DNA of 64,000 nt from Viscum album (GCA_963277665.1 OY728121.1:954898097-954962096), one strand, 5' to 3'; shown: positions 35,459 through 48,565, numbered from the stretch's first letter. Numbers and translations: made by a program. The notes: generated by a model from the letters alone, not told the origin.

Positions 35459-37126
35459 ATGGCATCCACCTCTTTCGCCCCCGAAGGCTATTCTTTGGGT
35501 CGTGCTCCATTTTTTGATGGAACCGACTATAATTATTGGAAAACCTGCATGACTACTTTTCTTAGAAGCATTGGATATCCCATTTATAAAATTGTCATGC
35601 AAGGTTATACTCTTTCCTCCCCCGATGAATCCAAATGGACCCAAGCCGATATTAGAAATTTCGAGCTTGATGGCAAAGCCATGAACGCTCTTCATTGCGG
35701 CCTTGATCATAATGAGTTCAATCGAGTTTCCACATGCACCTCCTCACACGAAATCTGGAAACTTCTGGAGGTTACCCATGAGGGGACCAACAAAGTCAAG
35801 GATACTCGATTGGACATGTATCGCCAGGATTTTGAGTCTTTTTATATGCACCCACATGAAAATATTTCTGATATGTTTACTCGATTTACTGACGTGTGCA
35901 ATGGTAGAAAATCTCTTGGAGATGACATTTCTGCAGAAACAATGGTCAAGAAGATCCTATGGATCCTACCAAGCTCATGGGCTCCAAAAGTAACGGCAAT
36001 CCAAGAAGCTAAGGATGTCAAAAACATGCCGGTCGAGGAGCTCATCGGATCCCTAATGACGTACGAGATCACGATGAGGAGGCAAGCTCAAAAGGAGGGC
36101 ACACCAATCAAGACACCAAAGAACATCGCCCTCAAGGTACAAAAAGAAGTAAGCTCCTCCTCATCATCATCATCTTCATCTTCTTCATCCTCAAGCGGTG
36201 ACTCGGAAATGGAGAATCTCGCCCGCCAAATGCACAAGTTTATGAAGAAGCACAAGAAGAAGAAATCCCGCAAGCACCGAAAGCAAGAACCCACCGAAAA
36301 ATCCGAGCCCAAGGTGAAATGCTACGGGTGTGGCGAAAAGGGCCATTACAAGCCCGATTGCCCACTCAACAAAAAACGGGCCACGCAAAACGAAAAAGGA
36401 AAGAAAAAGGTCCTCAAGGAGACATGGAGTGAAAACTCATCCTCCTCCTCCTCCTCCTCAAGCGACCAAGGTACAAAATGCCTAATGGAAAAACATGAGG
36501 TAACATATTCCGACTCCTCCTCCTCTTGTTCTTCATCTTCAAATTCTTTCAATCATTTGTCATATGAAGAACTCTAACACGTTAGAGATCAATTAGAAAA
36601 TGGTTTTCATGAACTCTCTTCAAAATTTGTTTCTTTGAAAAAGTCTTTCAAAAAACTCTCCTCCGAAAAAGAACAACTTCTCAAAGAGAAGGAGGAGATG
36701 TCCCTCAAAATCCAGAATTTTCCCGATGTTGATTCTTTGGAATCAACCATTAAAGACCTAAGGGAATCGTTAGCCAATTTCACCCAAGGTGAACAAAATT
36801 TGACCAAATTATTGGGTTCTCAAAGGGTTTCTAGAACCACCAATGGACTTGGCTATACCAATGTAGCTTCCTCCTCCCATGCACCCACTGTTTTTGTAAG
36901 GGGGAGCTCTAGTTTTAAATTTTGCAACTATTGTAAAAAACCCGGGCACCTCATTTATGAGTGTGATTGCAAAAATGCCCGGTACGGCCAACCCAAGTCT
37001 TTTTTCTTTTCCGATGAGTTCTATAGGAGAAGACCCGCCATGAGACAAGTATGGATTGAAAAATCCCTTCTAGCGAGTCTCTCCGGGCCTAAAATTGTCT
37101 CTTTTCAAAATCCCTCTCCCCGGTGA
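35459..37126 (+). pseudogene. Copia gag polyprotein with one in-frame stop
   Basis: The frame opens at ATG 35459 (MASTSFAPEGYSLGRAPFFDG). Residues 1-60 match the DUF4219-type start, with FFDGTDYNYWKTCM. About 60-215 match the UBN2/copia gag domain, including YRQDFESFYMHPHENISDMF and a MPVEELIGSLMTYE end. A poly-Ser tract (about 230-245) and a Lys-rich tract follow. Next comes a CCHC knuckle, CYGCGEKGHYKPDC, at about 36320-36362, and further Ser tracts. A single TAA at 36575-36577 interrupts the frame. It reopens in the same phase with a coiled-coil-like Glu/Lys region (about 36600-36790), a second CCHC knuckle CNYCKKPGHLIYEC (36922-36963), and a TGA at 37124-37126. The first 372 codons could still make a gag with one knuckle. 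Particle assembly and RNA binding are the family role. Confidence 0.9.
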
Positions 37127-37630
37127 CTTTTTGTTTTTATTTAGGGGGAGTTAGGTTTGTTTAAGCTTTTTGTTTCAATTCCAACTTTCAATTTCAAATT
37201 AAGTCCTTTTGATTTCAATTTCAAAATTCTCGATTCCAACTTTCAATTTCAACACTTGGTATCAAAATTTTCATTTCAAAATATTCAATTCGAATTTTTC
37301 ATTCAAAACTTTCAATTCATTTTTGATTCAAAACTCTCAATTTCAAAAAAATTTCATTTAATTTCAAATTTCAATTGGTTTTTGATTCAAAACTTTCAAT
37401 TCAAACTGTTATTCAAATTTTCATTTCAATTTCAAAAATCCCAATTGATTTTTCAATTCTCATTTCTTGTTTTTCAAACCCTATCCCTCAATCAAGTTTT
37501 ATGCCCCGAGCTATTTTGATAATCACAAAGGGGGATAAATTCTTGATTGATTGGGGGAAAAATCTTTTAAAGCATGCCTCTCATTTTAAGTCTTTTATAT
37601 TGTTTGTTTCGGTGATTGTGATCATCAAAA
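37127..37630 (+). other. Copia non-coding 3' internal region, T-rich
   Basis: About 500 bp dominated by TTCAATTTC / AACTTTCAA-type repeats at 37165-37480, which give low-complexity F/Q/N/S frames (37157-37519, 37375-37707). I do not call these genes. An autonomous copia element would carry about 3 kb of pol in this place. Confidence 0.8.
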
Positions 37631-37641
37631 TAGGGGGAGAT
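37631..37641 (+). other. Copia polypurine tract
   Basis: TAGGGGGAGAT, directly before the 3' LTR start TGTTGTACC. Confidence 0.85.
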
Positions 37642-38887
37642 TGTTGTACCTCTCGTTCCCCTCGTTGTTTGATTTTCATGATCACAATCACCTTTTTATT
37701 TATCTAATCCTTTTTCAAGTGTTTTTGGATGATAGGAATCAATTCAGGTGGCCAAGGAATTTGGCCAAGAAAGCAAGAAGCAAAACTGGACTGAAATTCA
37801 GTCCACCGGCCAACCGGTGGCTTCACCACCGGTCGACCGATGGACCCTGGGCAGAAGGCAAAGCCACTGCCTCACCACCGGCCAACCGGTGGCCGCAGCA
37901 CCGGTCAGCCGGTGGCACCTGCACAGAATGGCAAGCTACTGTCTTGCCACCGGCCAGCCGGTGGCTCTGGCACCGGTCAGCCGGTGGCCCCTGGACAGAA
38001 ATCCTCATCCTTTTTCAAGGCACCGGCCAACCGGTGGGACTGTACCGGCCAGCCGGTGGAGCCAGTCAAACTAGCCGTTGAAGTTTGACCAGGCTGGCCC
38101 ACTTGGCTCCCAACGGCTCTTTAAGCCTCTCCAACGGCTCCGAAGGCCCCTAATGGGTTCCATGCCTATAAATAAAGGCTGAGGAAGCCCCGGACACCAT
38201 CCGGAACTATACAGAAGCCCACGGACACCTTGTTGATCATTCGGCGTACCTCCGGCGCATTCCTCCAAGGGAACCCCAATAGCTCCAACAACTTCCACAT
38301 CCAAGGAGCTCCATCAAAGAAGCTTGGGAGTGCACGTCTTCAACTCCAATCATCCATTGGCGCCCAAGGCTTCTCCAAATACGGTTTTTATTGTTTTATT
38401 TATTTTGAGCTTTAATATTGGGTTTGTGCCTACAAACCCCAAACTCTTTCTCATCCCCTCTTTCTTTTGGGTTTCACATCACCATTAAGGTGTGAAAAGG
38501 TTGTCAAGCTTTCCTTTAAATAGCTTGATACAAAGGTGAGCTATCCTTCACCCGTAAAAAGGATAGTGGGTTCTTGCTAAACCATTAAAAGCAAGTGGGT
38601 TCTTGCTTAACCACCAAAAGCAAGCTGTAATAGGTCCTAGTGCTACCTCAAAGCCTAGTGGGTTTCTTGCTAAAACCATTGAAAAGCAAGCGGTAGGAAT
38701 CTCTCAACGGTTGAGTTGGGAGCGGAGACGTAGGCCGGGTTTTGGCCGAACTCCGTTATCAATTGCGTGTCTTGCCTCTTTTATTTCCGCTGCATTCTTT
38801 CACTTTGATTTTAATTTGTTAATCATTTTTTTTAAAGGCAATTCACCCCCCCTCTTGCCATCACTCCTTGTTTTTCTCCGCCCAACA
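37642..38887 (+). repeat. Copia 3' LTR
   Basis: 1,246 bp, nearly identical to 34148-35394. It keeps the palindrome array (about 37803-38059, with the sixth-base change that restores symmetry in the fourth palindrome) and the TATA box (38167-38174). Confidence 0.95.
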
Positions 38888-38892
38888 ATTTG
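38888..38892 (+). repeat. Target-site duplication of the copia element, right
   Basis: ATTTG, identical to 34143-34147. Confidence 0.9.
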
Positions 38893-40015
38893 TTCAGTTA
38901 TTTTAAAAACCAAATATCTTTGGATGTGTGAATATGGGATGAGATTTGGTATCCCTCTACAAGTGGGTGAGAGGATGCACATGGAATTATTGAAAAGAAT
39001 CAGTTACACCATCATATTTATCATGAAAAAAGACATAAAAATGAGTCATTATTGAACCTTATCTATGAAAAGTCATAAATATTTCAAAAAAATGTGTTTG
39101 AACTTTTTTATTTCTCATTTTAACCCTTATCTTTTTTTCCTAACCCCCCATTAAACCCATTTTTACCATAATCTTGGTAATTAATTTTTACTAATTTTAC
39201 TATTCATTATGGGAAGAGAATTATGTTCACATTATTAGATAATATATATTATTATTATTATAGTTATGTAACATATTTTTCAAAATTCAACTCAAACAAT
39301 TTGCAGAATCCAATTTAAAATTATACCAGTAGACATGATGAAAAATTTGCTTTCTAAAGAGAAAATTATCATAAGTATGGAATGTTTTAATACCAAATTC
39401 AATATGAAATTTATTCAAGTGACATAAATTATTTTAATTGAAAAATATTTGAACTAATTTTACATTAAATCCAATTTATAAAATAATTTTACCATGTACA
39501 TTATTTAAAAAAAATAAAGTTTTTAATAGAAACCGTTATTTTCACAATTAATCAAAATTTTATATTTTTTCTAAAATATCCCAAAAATTAACCTTAACTT
39601 AATTTTAATGTGAAAATTTCAAAAAATAATTTAATTTTTAAAATAAAATTTCTAAATTTGGTATAAATTAATTTAAATTTTGTGTACAAAGAGTGACTAA
39701 ACAATTTTTTTAGAAAAATATAGTTGTTAGAAAACAATTATTTTTCTTTTAAGTGATTATTGTTTTATTTATAATCAATATATAAAAATAATTTTCATTA
39801 TTTAGTTAGTAAAATTAATTTCATAAAATTTAATGCCTTGTTTATAATTGTCTACTATATTAATTAACATTTGGCTCAGGGTTGCATTCTCTACAAACTG
39901 TCAAAGAAATTTAATTTAAAAAATATATATTTCATGCTTTTTAAGCTCAGTTATTATGTGTCACATAAAATATTTAATAAAATTTTCTTATTTTAATATA
40001 TTTGGGTGTTACATA
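38888..40015 (-). repeat. Element B 5' LTR, part 2
   Basis: Continuation of 30546-34147 beyond the copia insertion. It matches 4547-5589 over about 1 kb in the same orientation, including CACATGGAATT(A/T)TT..AAAAGAATCA and the last 100 bp. On the minus strand the LTR begins TGTAACACCC at 40015. AT-rich, no gene; the short frames at 38603-39055 straddle the copia border. Confidence 0.6.
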
Positions 40016-40809
40016 TGATTTAGATTCCTAAACCAAACTTAACCGAATTATTACATGAGAGGATATTAAATAATTGTTCAATAAACTATTCTATTCTCAC
40101 GCAATTAAGATCTTTTAAACAATATATTTTTTACACCTTATATGAGAGAAAATATTAATAATGGATTATGAAACTAATTTATAAACTTAGTTTTTTTTCA
40201 ATATTGGTACCTCCTAGTTCTTCCTTAAATATTTAAATCTTTGAATATGGTTTGAGGCCTTAGATTCACTCTATAATAGCCATACGATGTGTTACAAATT
40301 ACACGGATTTAATAGGGAGAATGTGGTGAAAATGGTTATTTTTTTAAATCTAATTTGAGGAAGTATTTTTTCCTTAAAATGAGTTTGCGAGATGACTAAT
40401 TTTGGAAATAAGAAGAATATGGACAACAATTATCTAGGAGGTTTTACACATTAGGATCAGAATATTGAATCACAAACATTCCTCCAAGAATCATTAAGAT
40501 TATTTTCTATTTCTAGTGTGGTTATTTAACTAATATCAAGTGAAACTATACGAAACAACATAAGGTTTTTCCCAACATTAATCATATGGGAAACATCCAG
40601 CATTATTTTTATAGTATTTAAATATTAGGTTTTAGAGAGGGTATCTCATGTATCTTAGAAATATTATGCTTTGACTGGATGAAATCATCACAGTAACTCT
40701 TATCCGAAGAACCGCGTGATCTAGTGTGATTCTAGGAACATCATGGGTCCTTAGGAAATAGAGTATCAACAAATAAATAAGGATCTGGAGAGCCTGATTA
40801 AATGATTTT
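40016..40809. other. AT-rich stretch before the gypsy pol remnant
   Basis: This is where a gag would be expected for the plus-strand pol that follows, but I cannot read a gag core or a zinc knuckle. No other feature is seen. Confidence 0.4.
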
Positions 40810-43800
40810 ATGGTGTATAGAACATGATCATGGAGGATGAATCTATTACTTCCACTATGCAAGGTACAATTATTCCAATCTCTACCCAAATGAAAGTCTT
40901 TTTTTATATGGGTTCATCCAACAAATTCATTTATGCATGTGGGGTTGATCATTTTGGTTTACTTTTTGATATAATTCCTTTTATAATGAAACATAAAAGA
41001 CATATCAACTAATGAGAGTGTTGATCCTTTTATTGTATGATGTGTTTTATAACTATTGATTTGGATAAATTGGTTTAGTATTTCTCTTTTCATGAGATAG
41101 ATATCAATTAATGGATTTTGGGAATTTATTGGATGAAATCCTTTAAAGATCATATATAATTTGATTCATAATAAGTATGATTTATATTTTCTGATGGTGT
41201 TGACAATATCTTTAAATTATATTTGGATGTGAATGAAGGAAGATAATGTACATTGGTTATTGTGGTCATGATTATCGATTATTAGTTAGAAGAATTTACT
41301 TTTGAATATTCTGATGAAATTAGTTTGTCTCCATGGGTAACACCCATTTTAAGTGTCAAGAAATAAAATTGAACATGTTAAATTTTTTGTATATTATCGT
41401 ATTCTCAACCAAGTTGTGATAAAGAACCAATATCATTTTACATGAAAGGATGATTTGGTTGATGAATTGGGTAGAGACTATTCATTCCCTAAAATTTACT
41501 TATTATAAGGGTATCACCATCTTTGATTTTGGAAGGAGTAAAATCCAATGATATCCTTCAGGATACATTATGTCCACTATGAATATGGGGTTATTTCCTT
41601 TGGTCTTACCAAACAATAAGTGGTGTTTATATATTTGATAAATTATATTTTACATTGGAATCTTGAGTCCTTTTTAGTGGTATCTATAAATGATATTTTG
41701 AAGTATTCTAGGGCTATATCTGATCATGAACAACATTTGGCTACAATGTTGGGTATTTTTTGAGAACATAACTTATATGATAGGATTTGAATGTTTTATT
41801 TTTTTGATATAATATATAAATTTACTTGGACACAGCATCTATGATAGATTATTTTCTAAATATCATTAAATGAATGAAGTTGGTATCTCATGGAATCCAT
41901 CCAAGAGTTCTTTTTAGACACATAGTTTCCTTGGATTTTTAGGATATTAATAATGATTTATTTATGAATATTAATGTCTTGCCTCAAGGATGAATTCTTT
42001 GAAAAGGAAAGTTTTTCCATTAAAATGTATTTATAAATAAAAAATATTTATAAGATCTTATAGTTTACCTTGTATTATATTCTATATTTACATTTCTTGA
42101 GTCAGGATAGGGGTGACCTGTCTAGTGTGATGTGCAAAGATTTGGGTTGGGAAGTTTTCTCATGATGGGAGATCATGTTGTAGCTTATATCCAATGATAT
42201 TTTTCGTTTTTTGAGAAGAATGATCCAAAAAATTATTTGTAATTAGTTTTGGTATTCATTTCCTTGAGAACATGGAATCATAACATTTTGTGTGAGAAAT
42301 TAATGGGGTTCATAGATCATAATAACTTTAATCACATTTTAACACAATGGTATTTGTATCTATGGAAATTAATATAGATGTAATATCTGTATATTTTATA
42401 CTTAGTCTTGATGTATGAATTAGGTTAATGGAATTCCTGAGATTATTAGTTGAGTAAGAATTTATATAATTAGTTGGATAATGAGGATTTTGATTATGGA
42501 CAACTAATATCATTCATAGATGATGAGAATCTAGATTGTGCTGAGAAACTTTTTGTTGTAATTTTCATTCATATTTAGGTTAATATTTATTTGGTTGAGG
42601 TGTATAAGTATTCTCATACATATAAATCATAATTTTTAATCAGGGGATCAAATCTCAATGATGGTTAGACCATTGGGTGATTGAAGAGATATGTAAGATA
42701 TGTACTGTGTTTTAGTTGTCATATTTTGGTTTTTCAAACCTATTAAGGACATATTCTTGCTACCTATCACCATTCAATTTGGATATTTATATTGGTATAC
42801 AGAAGGCATAAAAATCTTTTAGAACATGGTTTTGGTGTACATGAATGTATAGGTGTGTGTAATAGTTTTTTCTCAATATTTCACACCTATTAGTATGTCA
42901 ATGTGGATCATAAACATCCAGTTGATATATCTCATTTTATACTAATTATTATATGGAAATTTGATGAAGTAGTTATGGATTTAGTCATAGGACATTGAAT
43001 TTTTTTATAATACATGATGTCGTAATATTGGTTTTGTATTATCTCATGAACTCATCTCACTTCATCCCCATTCATGAATAAAATATGGTGGAAGAATTTA
43101 CCAAACATTATATTGTAGAAGTTGTATATATGCAAGGAATTTTACTGGAAATTGCATCATATCAAGACCCCAGATTTACATACTAGTTCTGTAATACTTT
43201 ATTGTAATACCTTGGAACCCATTTGACCATGAGAACAAGATACCCTCATAAAATGGATGGATAATCCCAAAATATGATCAAAACATTGTATGATATTATT
43301 AGATCATGTGTGATGGAATTTAAAGGATCACAAGAGGATCATATACCATTTGTAGAGTTCTAATTCTGGAAAAATTATCAATCCTCTATACATATGGATC
43401 TATTTGAAAAGTTTTATAGGCTTCCATTTCATTCTTCATTTTCTTGGGTGAAAATTGGAGAGACATATCTTTTTGGACCTCCCGTAATGGAAAATAAACT
43501 ATAAAGGATTATAATGATGATAAAGTGGATGGTGATGGCTTAGAATCTTCAAAAATCATATTTAGAACATCACCAATGATTGTTATTGTTTGATGTGAAT
43601 GACCATGTTTTCTTAAGAATATCCCTAAGGATATGGAATCCTTATTCTGGTAATTAAACTTTTATCCTCGATACATATTTCCTTTTGAGATACATGAATG
43701 AGTTGGTGGTGTTTCCTATTTGTTGGATTTACCGCTAGGGTGCAGGCTTGTTCAGAATGTGTTTCATCTATCAAAATCAAAAAAAAAGTACTAGCATGAT

Positions 43801-44030
43801 CCTGACCATGTGATTTAAAGGGAACATGCTGATTTTAAACAATATGATGTTTTTATTCATATTCCAATAAAAATTATGGATATAAAAGAGAAGATATTTC
43901 ATGGTAAAATAATCAATTTGGAATGAGTTTAAGATATCTTGGTTATATAATGAAAATATGTTGGAATGTGGAATGGGCATGTTGGTTTTTTAGTTCCTAA
44001 TCTTCCAAAACAAAACTAGTCTCCCGCTTT
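40810..44030 (+). pseudogene. Ty3/gypsy pol, heavily decayed
   Basis: The plus strand, with many stops and shifts, shows blocks in the gypsy order. Protease is at about 40885-41150 (FYMGSSNKFIYACGVDHFGLLFD, with YMG for the DTG/DSG active site, and an ILG.-W end). Reverse transcriptase is at about 41350-41800 in one frame (YYRILNQVVIKNQY, HYEYGVISFGLTKQ, FLVVSINDILKYSRA; the catalytic DD reads ND). The integrase core is at about 43150-43450 (DPRFT, TRYPHKMDG.S, IRSCVMEFKGSQEDHIPFVEF). An integrase tail DVNDHVFLRIS lies near 43590, with a VFHLSKSKK-like and a HDPDHVI-like block at 43760-43815. RNase H and the zinc region were not convincingly located. No LTR of matching polarity borders it. 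Confidence 0.75.
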
Positions 44031-44049
44031 TAGAGGATGGAAATACCAA

Positions 44050-47000
44050 TGGTGTGAATAATTTTCAAACAAATCAATCTTGAATTACATGGAAATTTCA
44101 TTTCTTTTATGGAATACTTAATAAATTACATAAATAGATTCCCAAAGACAGTATTAGTTTAGGGTCTTTGGAATCTCGGAACACACTCTTCTAGCATGGT
44201 GAAAGATCTTCAACATCTCCCATAAAGATATTACCCTTTAGTTTCCCAACCTAAAACCTTTATTTATATCCTGGGGGAAGAAAACATTAAATGGGTGATA
44301 TCAAATTCTCAGTAAGTGTAAACATGGAGAACATAAAACAAAACATAAACATAAGAAATAAAAAACATAACCATATATTTTGAATATTGAAATCTTGAGT
44401 GATAAAATAAATATTAGTAGTACGTAAGGAATAAATCATAAAGAAAAATGAACCATGATAAAATATAATTGGAATAAAAAATGGAATTGTGGAAAAACCA
44501 TAATCATTGAAAATAATTTTCATATTATAAAAGTTTCATCCTGAAGACCATTATAGCAGACAAAGTCCATTACTGAACCATGTTCATTTCTCATTCTATC
44601 TCGGTATTACTGAACCTGATATACATTCTGTTTCAAACCTGTATTACTGAACCATATTTACATTCCATCATAGACCTGTCTATCTCATTAGATATAAATC
44701 TTTCCCAGATGATTGAAGGTATATATATATCCCACCCATCTCGTAATTAAATCATTCTTACATGTTCCACAAAAACATAAATCATTTATCATAGCATAAC
44801 CCATGGAATAAAATGTTTTTCTTGAAAATAATTCCATCGTAACATAATATATATAAAATATAATTCCATAATTAAAACAATAAAATCATATTAATAATTC
44901 AGATATAAAAATAACCCTATTTAAATAGCTTCATCTTATATGGAAAATAATTTTGATAAAACACTTGTACTTAATTCTTGAGGAAAATATATTTTCTTTT
45001 CCAAAAAATTTTATTTTCTCAAAATGAAACACAACTTTAAAAGAAAATAATTTATTTAAAAATAAAATTGAAATAGTGTAGATTAAGATTAATGTAAGTA
45101 AGGCATTATGAATTCATAAAAATCCATTCATTCCATATAAGTTAATAAAAAAATTTTCTAATTCTCTTACCAGAAGAGTCAAAAAGTACCTCGAATGGAA
45201 AATGAATGAAATATTCCTTCCATAAAATTTAATAAAAATTCACGAATGGGTAAAATTAACTTTAAAAAATTGTAGATGAATAGAATTAATATTATATATA
45301 TATATAGGAAACATGGATGTGAATGATAAATAAAAACCATTAAATTATTATGTATAAACAATCTCGAATAATAATGAGATTGTGAAATTATCCATTACCT
45401 TAGGTCTCTTATCCTTCATATGTATCTGAACCTCCTATATAATGATTTAAATGATGTCATTGATTTATTCAGGAATCATAAAAAAATTTATGATATCATA
45501 TATGATCATATTATCATCTGTTTGGTAATAATGTTTCATTATTACTCATTATTTGGGTATTAACTACTTTATTTGTTGATGTATGTTTTATTAAATAAGT
45601 TCTAGTTATCCATATTAGGTCATATATATATAATTAAAAAATTATATTAACATAATATATATCAGATTTATTTACATTTAACATTTATATAATCATGATT
45701 TGGTGGGTATCATGTAGAACGAATCACATCACATCAAGGTGACGGTAGGTCGTACGGATGCACGAGTGATGATATCAATCCTTTAATTATGAAATAGTAT
45801 TGAATTGGATGGTATATATATTGTACTAGAATAAATAAATTGTTATAATAATCATATGTAGTTATTATTTTCATCATTATACCCTTCCAAGTTATGAGGT
45901 GGTGAAAAACATATTACACCACGATGTAGAGATAGTAAGTCGTCTGTATGCACGCATGGTGATTTTTGTATTTTCATAAGATGAAGTTAATGTGGAATAT
46001 GGTTGTTTCATAATTATAATAAAATATAAGTATATAAGTGATATTTTATTTCTTACTTTATAATTAAAAGAATCATGAAGAGGAAGTATAAGAATAAATA
46101 AGTTTGAATGAATTGGTAGAGGAAATTGCCTTTTCTTCGACGTACTACCTCTAAATCTACTCTTAGATCACTAGAGATGGTTTTTGAAGGATAAAAAAAA
46201 CCCCTATAATGTTACTAGTGAATTTTATAAGGGAATAGGTTAGGATATGGTTGGGATTAAAGGATAAAATTAATGTGAATAAGTGAGGGATGAGGTTCCC
46301 ATTTATAATTGAGGTGAGGGTCACTTTTGAAAACCTGAAAAATATTAATTTATAATAAAAAAAACCCACTAAAAAAATTCCCAAATGTCAAAATTTATAA
46401 TATGATATGAGATAGGGTTTTAAAAATATCAACCAATAAATTTTAGACTTTTTTTGTCAATTTAAAAATTATCATTTTAATTGACACTTAGTTATTCGAT
46501 TTAATTTTAATTAAGATAACAAATATTCCAATATTAAAAGTGGGAAATATTTTATTATTTTATATCAATTATAAAATAAATAATTAAATTAGATAATTTT
46601 ATACTATATAATAATTATTATATATTTTTTGAAAATGTTTTACAATTTTTAAATAATTTAATAAAACATTGTTTTGACAAAACAACAATAGTTTCAATTT
46701 TGACACTATTCAATTCATGGATTTTTAAAAATATCAAGATAAGATGTTATGATCAAATAAATTATTTTATTATATCCCTATAGAGTCTAGGTCATATATA
46801 AAAGTCATTGGAAATATTAATTAGCTAAAATTATAGTTATTTTTATATTTTTAATAACATTAATGTGATATTTATATTACTAAAATAATTACTACATCTG
46901 TTTTGTATAATTATTTAATATAAATTTATATAGGGTAAAAAATTAAAAAAAAATAATGAAGATAAATATACTAAATTTCATAATAATACTTGTATTAGAA

Positions 47001-48565
47001 TTTATATTCTGGAATATTCAACATAAAAAAAATTATACTTATTAAATTATGAATGTGACAACTTTAACATCACTTCAAAAAAAAATAACTGTCATAATAT
47101 CTTCCATATGCCTCCAAATTGTCAATAACTCAATCCATAGAATATTATGGTGGAGATATACTTGAAAATAATAATTTCATAAGTTTTTTGGTCATTTCAA
47201 GGTTATTATCATTTTAATAATAATTTTTCAATTGATTTCTCATCGATTAATTAATTTGTACACCATCAAAGTATAAGTATTTATGGTAATTATATATTTA
47301 CTAAAAATTAATAATAAATTACCATGATAAAGAAAAAATATTAGCTTTAAATTTTGTATTTATAATATAGTTTATCTTCTATATAACCTTATATAAAAAA
47401 TTATTTATTTATTAAAATTTGAGGGGGATATATTTGAATTTTCTTTAAATAAAATAAATCACCTATCCCAATCTCAGTCAAGTGGCATACAAAGAATACC
47501 ATTTTAAGCCAAGGATTAATTAGGTTTAACCACCCTCATCCAATGATATTAATACAAGTTTTAGGGTAATTTTATAATAGTAATGTTACCCTTAATTACT
47601 TGATTTACCCTTTTACCGTATTAATAAAAATTACTAAAGTTACTATTCATAAAAAAAATCTATTTTCATGATTTTGTACCTACTTATTCAAAAAATGGAA
47701 TCCATTTTTAAATTTTCTTTAAAATAAGTTTCAGTAATTAATTTAAAATTATTCTCATTGTTGGAAAGATAGAATGTGTTTTTAAAATGTTAAAACATTG
47801 CAAAAGATTAAAATTTTTTTACATCTGAATTCAATGTAAAATTAATGGTTATAAAATGCATTATATTGAATGATAAAAATGTAATCTATTTATAATTTAA
47901 AACCATTAAATAATATAATTTTTCTATATATATTATTTCAATGAAAAAGTTGTTTTTAATTAAAATTTATTATAATTTTCATATTCATCAAATTTTAAAA
48001 CTTTTCAGAAAAATATCAAAAATTCATTAAAAGTAAACTTTTATATTCATCTATAAAATAAGATGTATATTTTGTTAAATATAATATATTAAAGTGTAAA
48101 AAATTACACTTAAAATTGATGTTCCATCAAAAGGCATAAAAAATTAATTTTTTGAAAAATACTACTTTTAACCAAAAAAACTGATTTTGTTCTTATATCA
48201 TGTCTAGAAAACATATAAGATGAATTTTAAAAATTATATTTAATTCATAAAGAGTGAATTTATTATTTTATAGACTCACTTATATTCATTTTAATATTTT
48301 TATATAAGGAAGTTGATATTATTCATTCCCACCATTATTATGACTAGGTTATAATATTTAGTTGTTCACTAATACTCGATCTTGCGTTAAATGAATTATA
48401 TCAAAAGAACATGAAATTATGTGTAAAAAATACAAGAATATTGTTGCGTATTTCAAAAATAAAATACAGTATTGCGTATAGTGAAATCTAATCTTGGTGT
48501 AGTTTCAAAACAAGACATCAAAGAAATTAAAAACAATCTATATTATAAAATCATAGGGTGTTACA
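44050..48565 (-). repeat. Third-locus LTR of the A/B family
   Basis: On the minus strand it begins TGTAACACCCTATG at 48565 and carries the R-like CTTACTGAGAATTTGATATCACCC at 44292-44315. AATCACATCAC..GTAGG..CACGAGTGATGATATC at about 45714-45765 and a second, weaker copy near 45905-45960 match the paired blocks in the element B LTR. ATTGGTATTTCC (minus strand, about 44048-44059) could be a worn primer-binding site at its end. Whether it is a solo LTR or belongs to a longer element is unclear. TATTACTGAACC-type short repeats occur near 44570-44660. No gene. Confidence 0.5.

Larger units (their letters stand above)
34148..38887 (+). mobile_element. Gag-only Ty1/copia-like LTR retrotransposon (TR-GAG type)
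   Basis: Complete element of 4,740 bp: 5' LTR 34148-35394, primer-binding site, gag, a non-coding T-rich stretch, polypurine tract, 3' LTR 37642-38887, and ATTTG target duplications. The two LTRs are collinear throughout and differ at only about 15 sites by eye, so it inserted recently relative to everything around it. The interior is 2,247 bp and encodes gag only; no protease, integrase or reverse transcriptase sequence is present. Gag-only elements of this form have been named TR-GAG in plants. It would rely on a related autonomous copia element for enzymes. Its insertion split the element B 5' LTR. Confidence 0.95.
4547..40015 (-). mobile_element. Element B: old gag-only LTR retrotransposon, minus strand, with nested insertions
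   Basis: On the minus strand the order is: 5' LTR (40015 down to about 30546, split by the copia insertion), primer-binding-like sequence, a gag region (18351-17801, continuing 7105-6966), a non-coding 3' internal region to 5590, a polypurine-like stretch, then a 3' LTR from 5589 leftward, cut by the CACTA element. Removing Gypsy-1 and its ATTTA duplication rejoins the gag sequence smoothly and gives continuous similarity to the gag of element A (about 24240-24600). No pol was found between gag and 3' LTR. The internal similarity with A runs from the LTR junction through the zinc knuckle to the 3' region. The boundary near 30538-30546, where A abuts B's LTR, is approximate. The model is an inference from many local matches made by eye. 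Confidence 0.6.

Noticed and set aside
37157..37519. 120-codon F/Q-rich frame after copia gag
   Set aside because: Low-complexity translation of T-rich repeats just before the polypurine tract.
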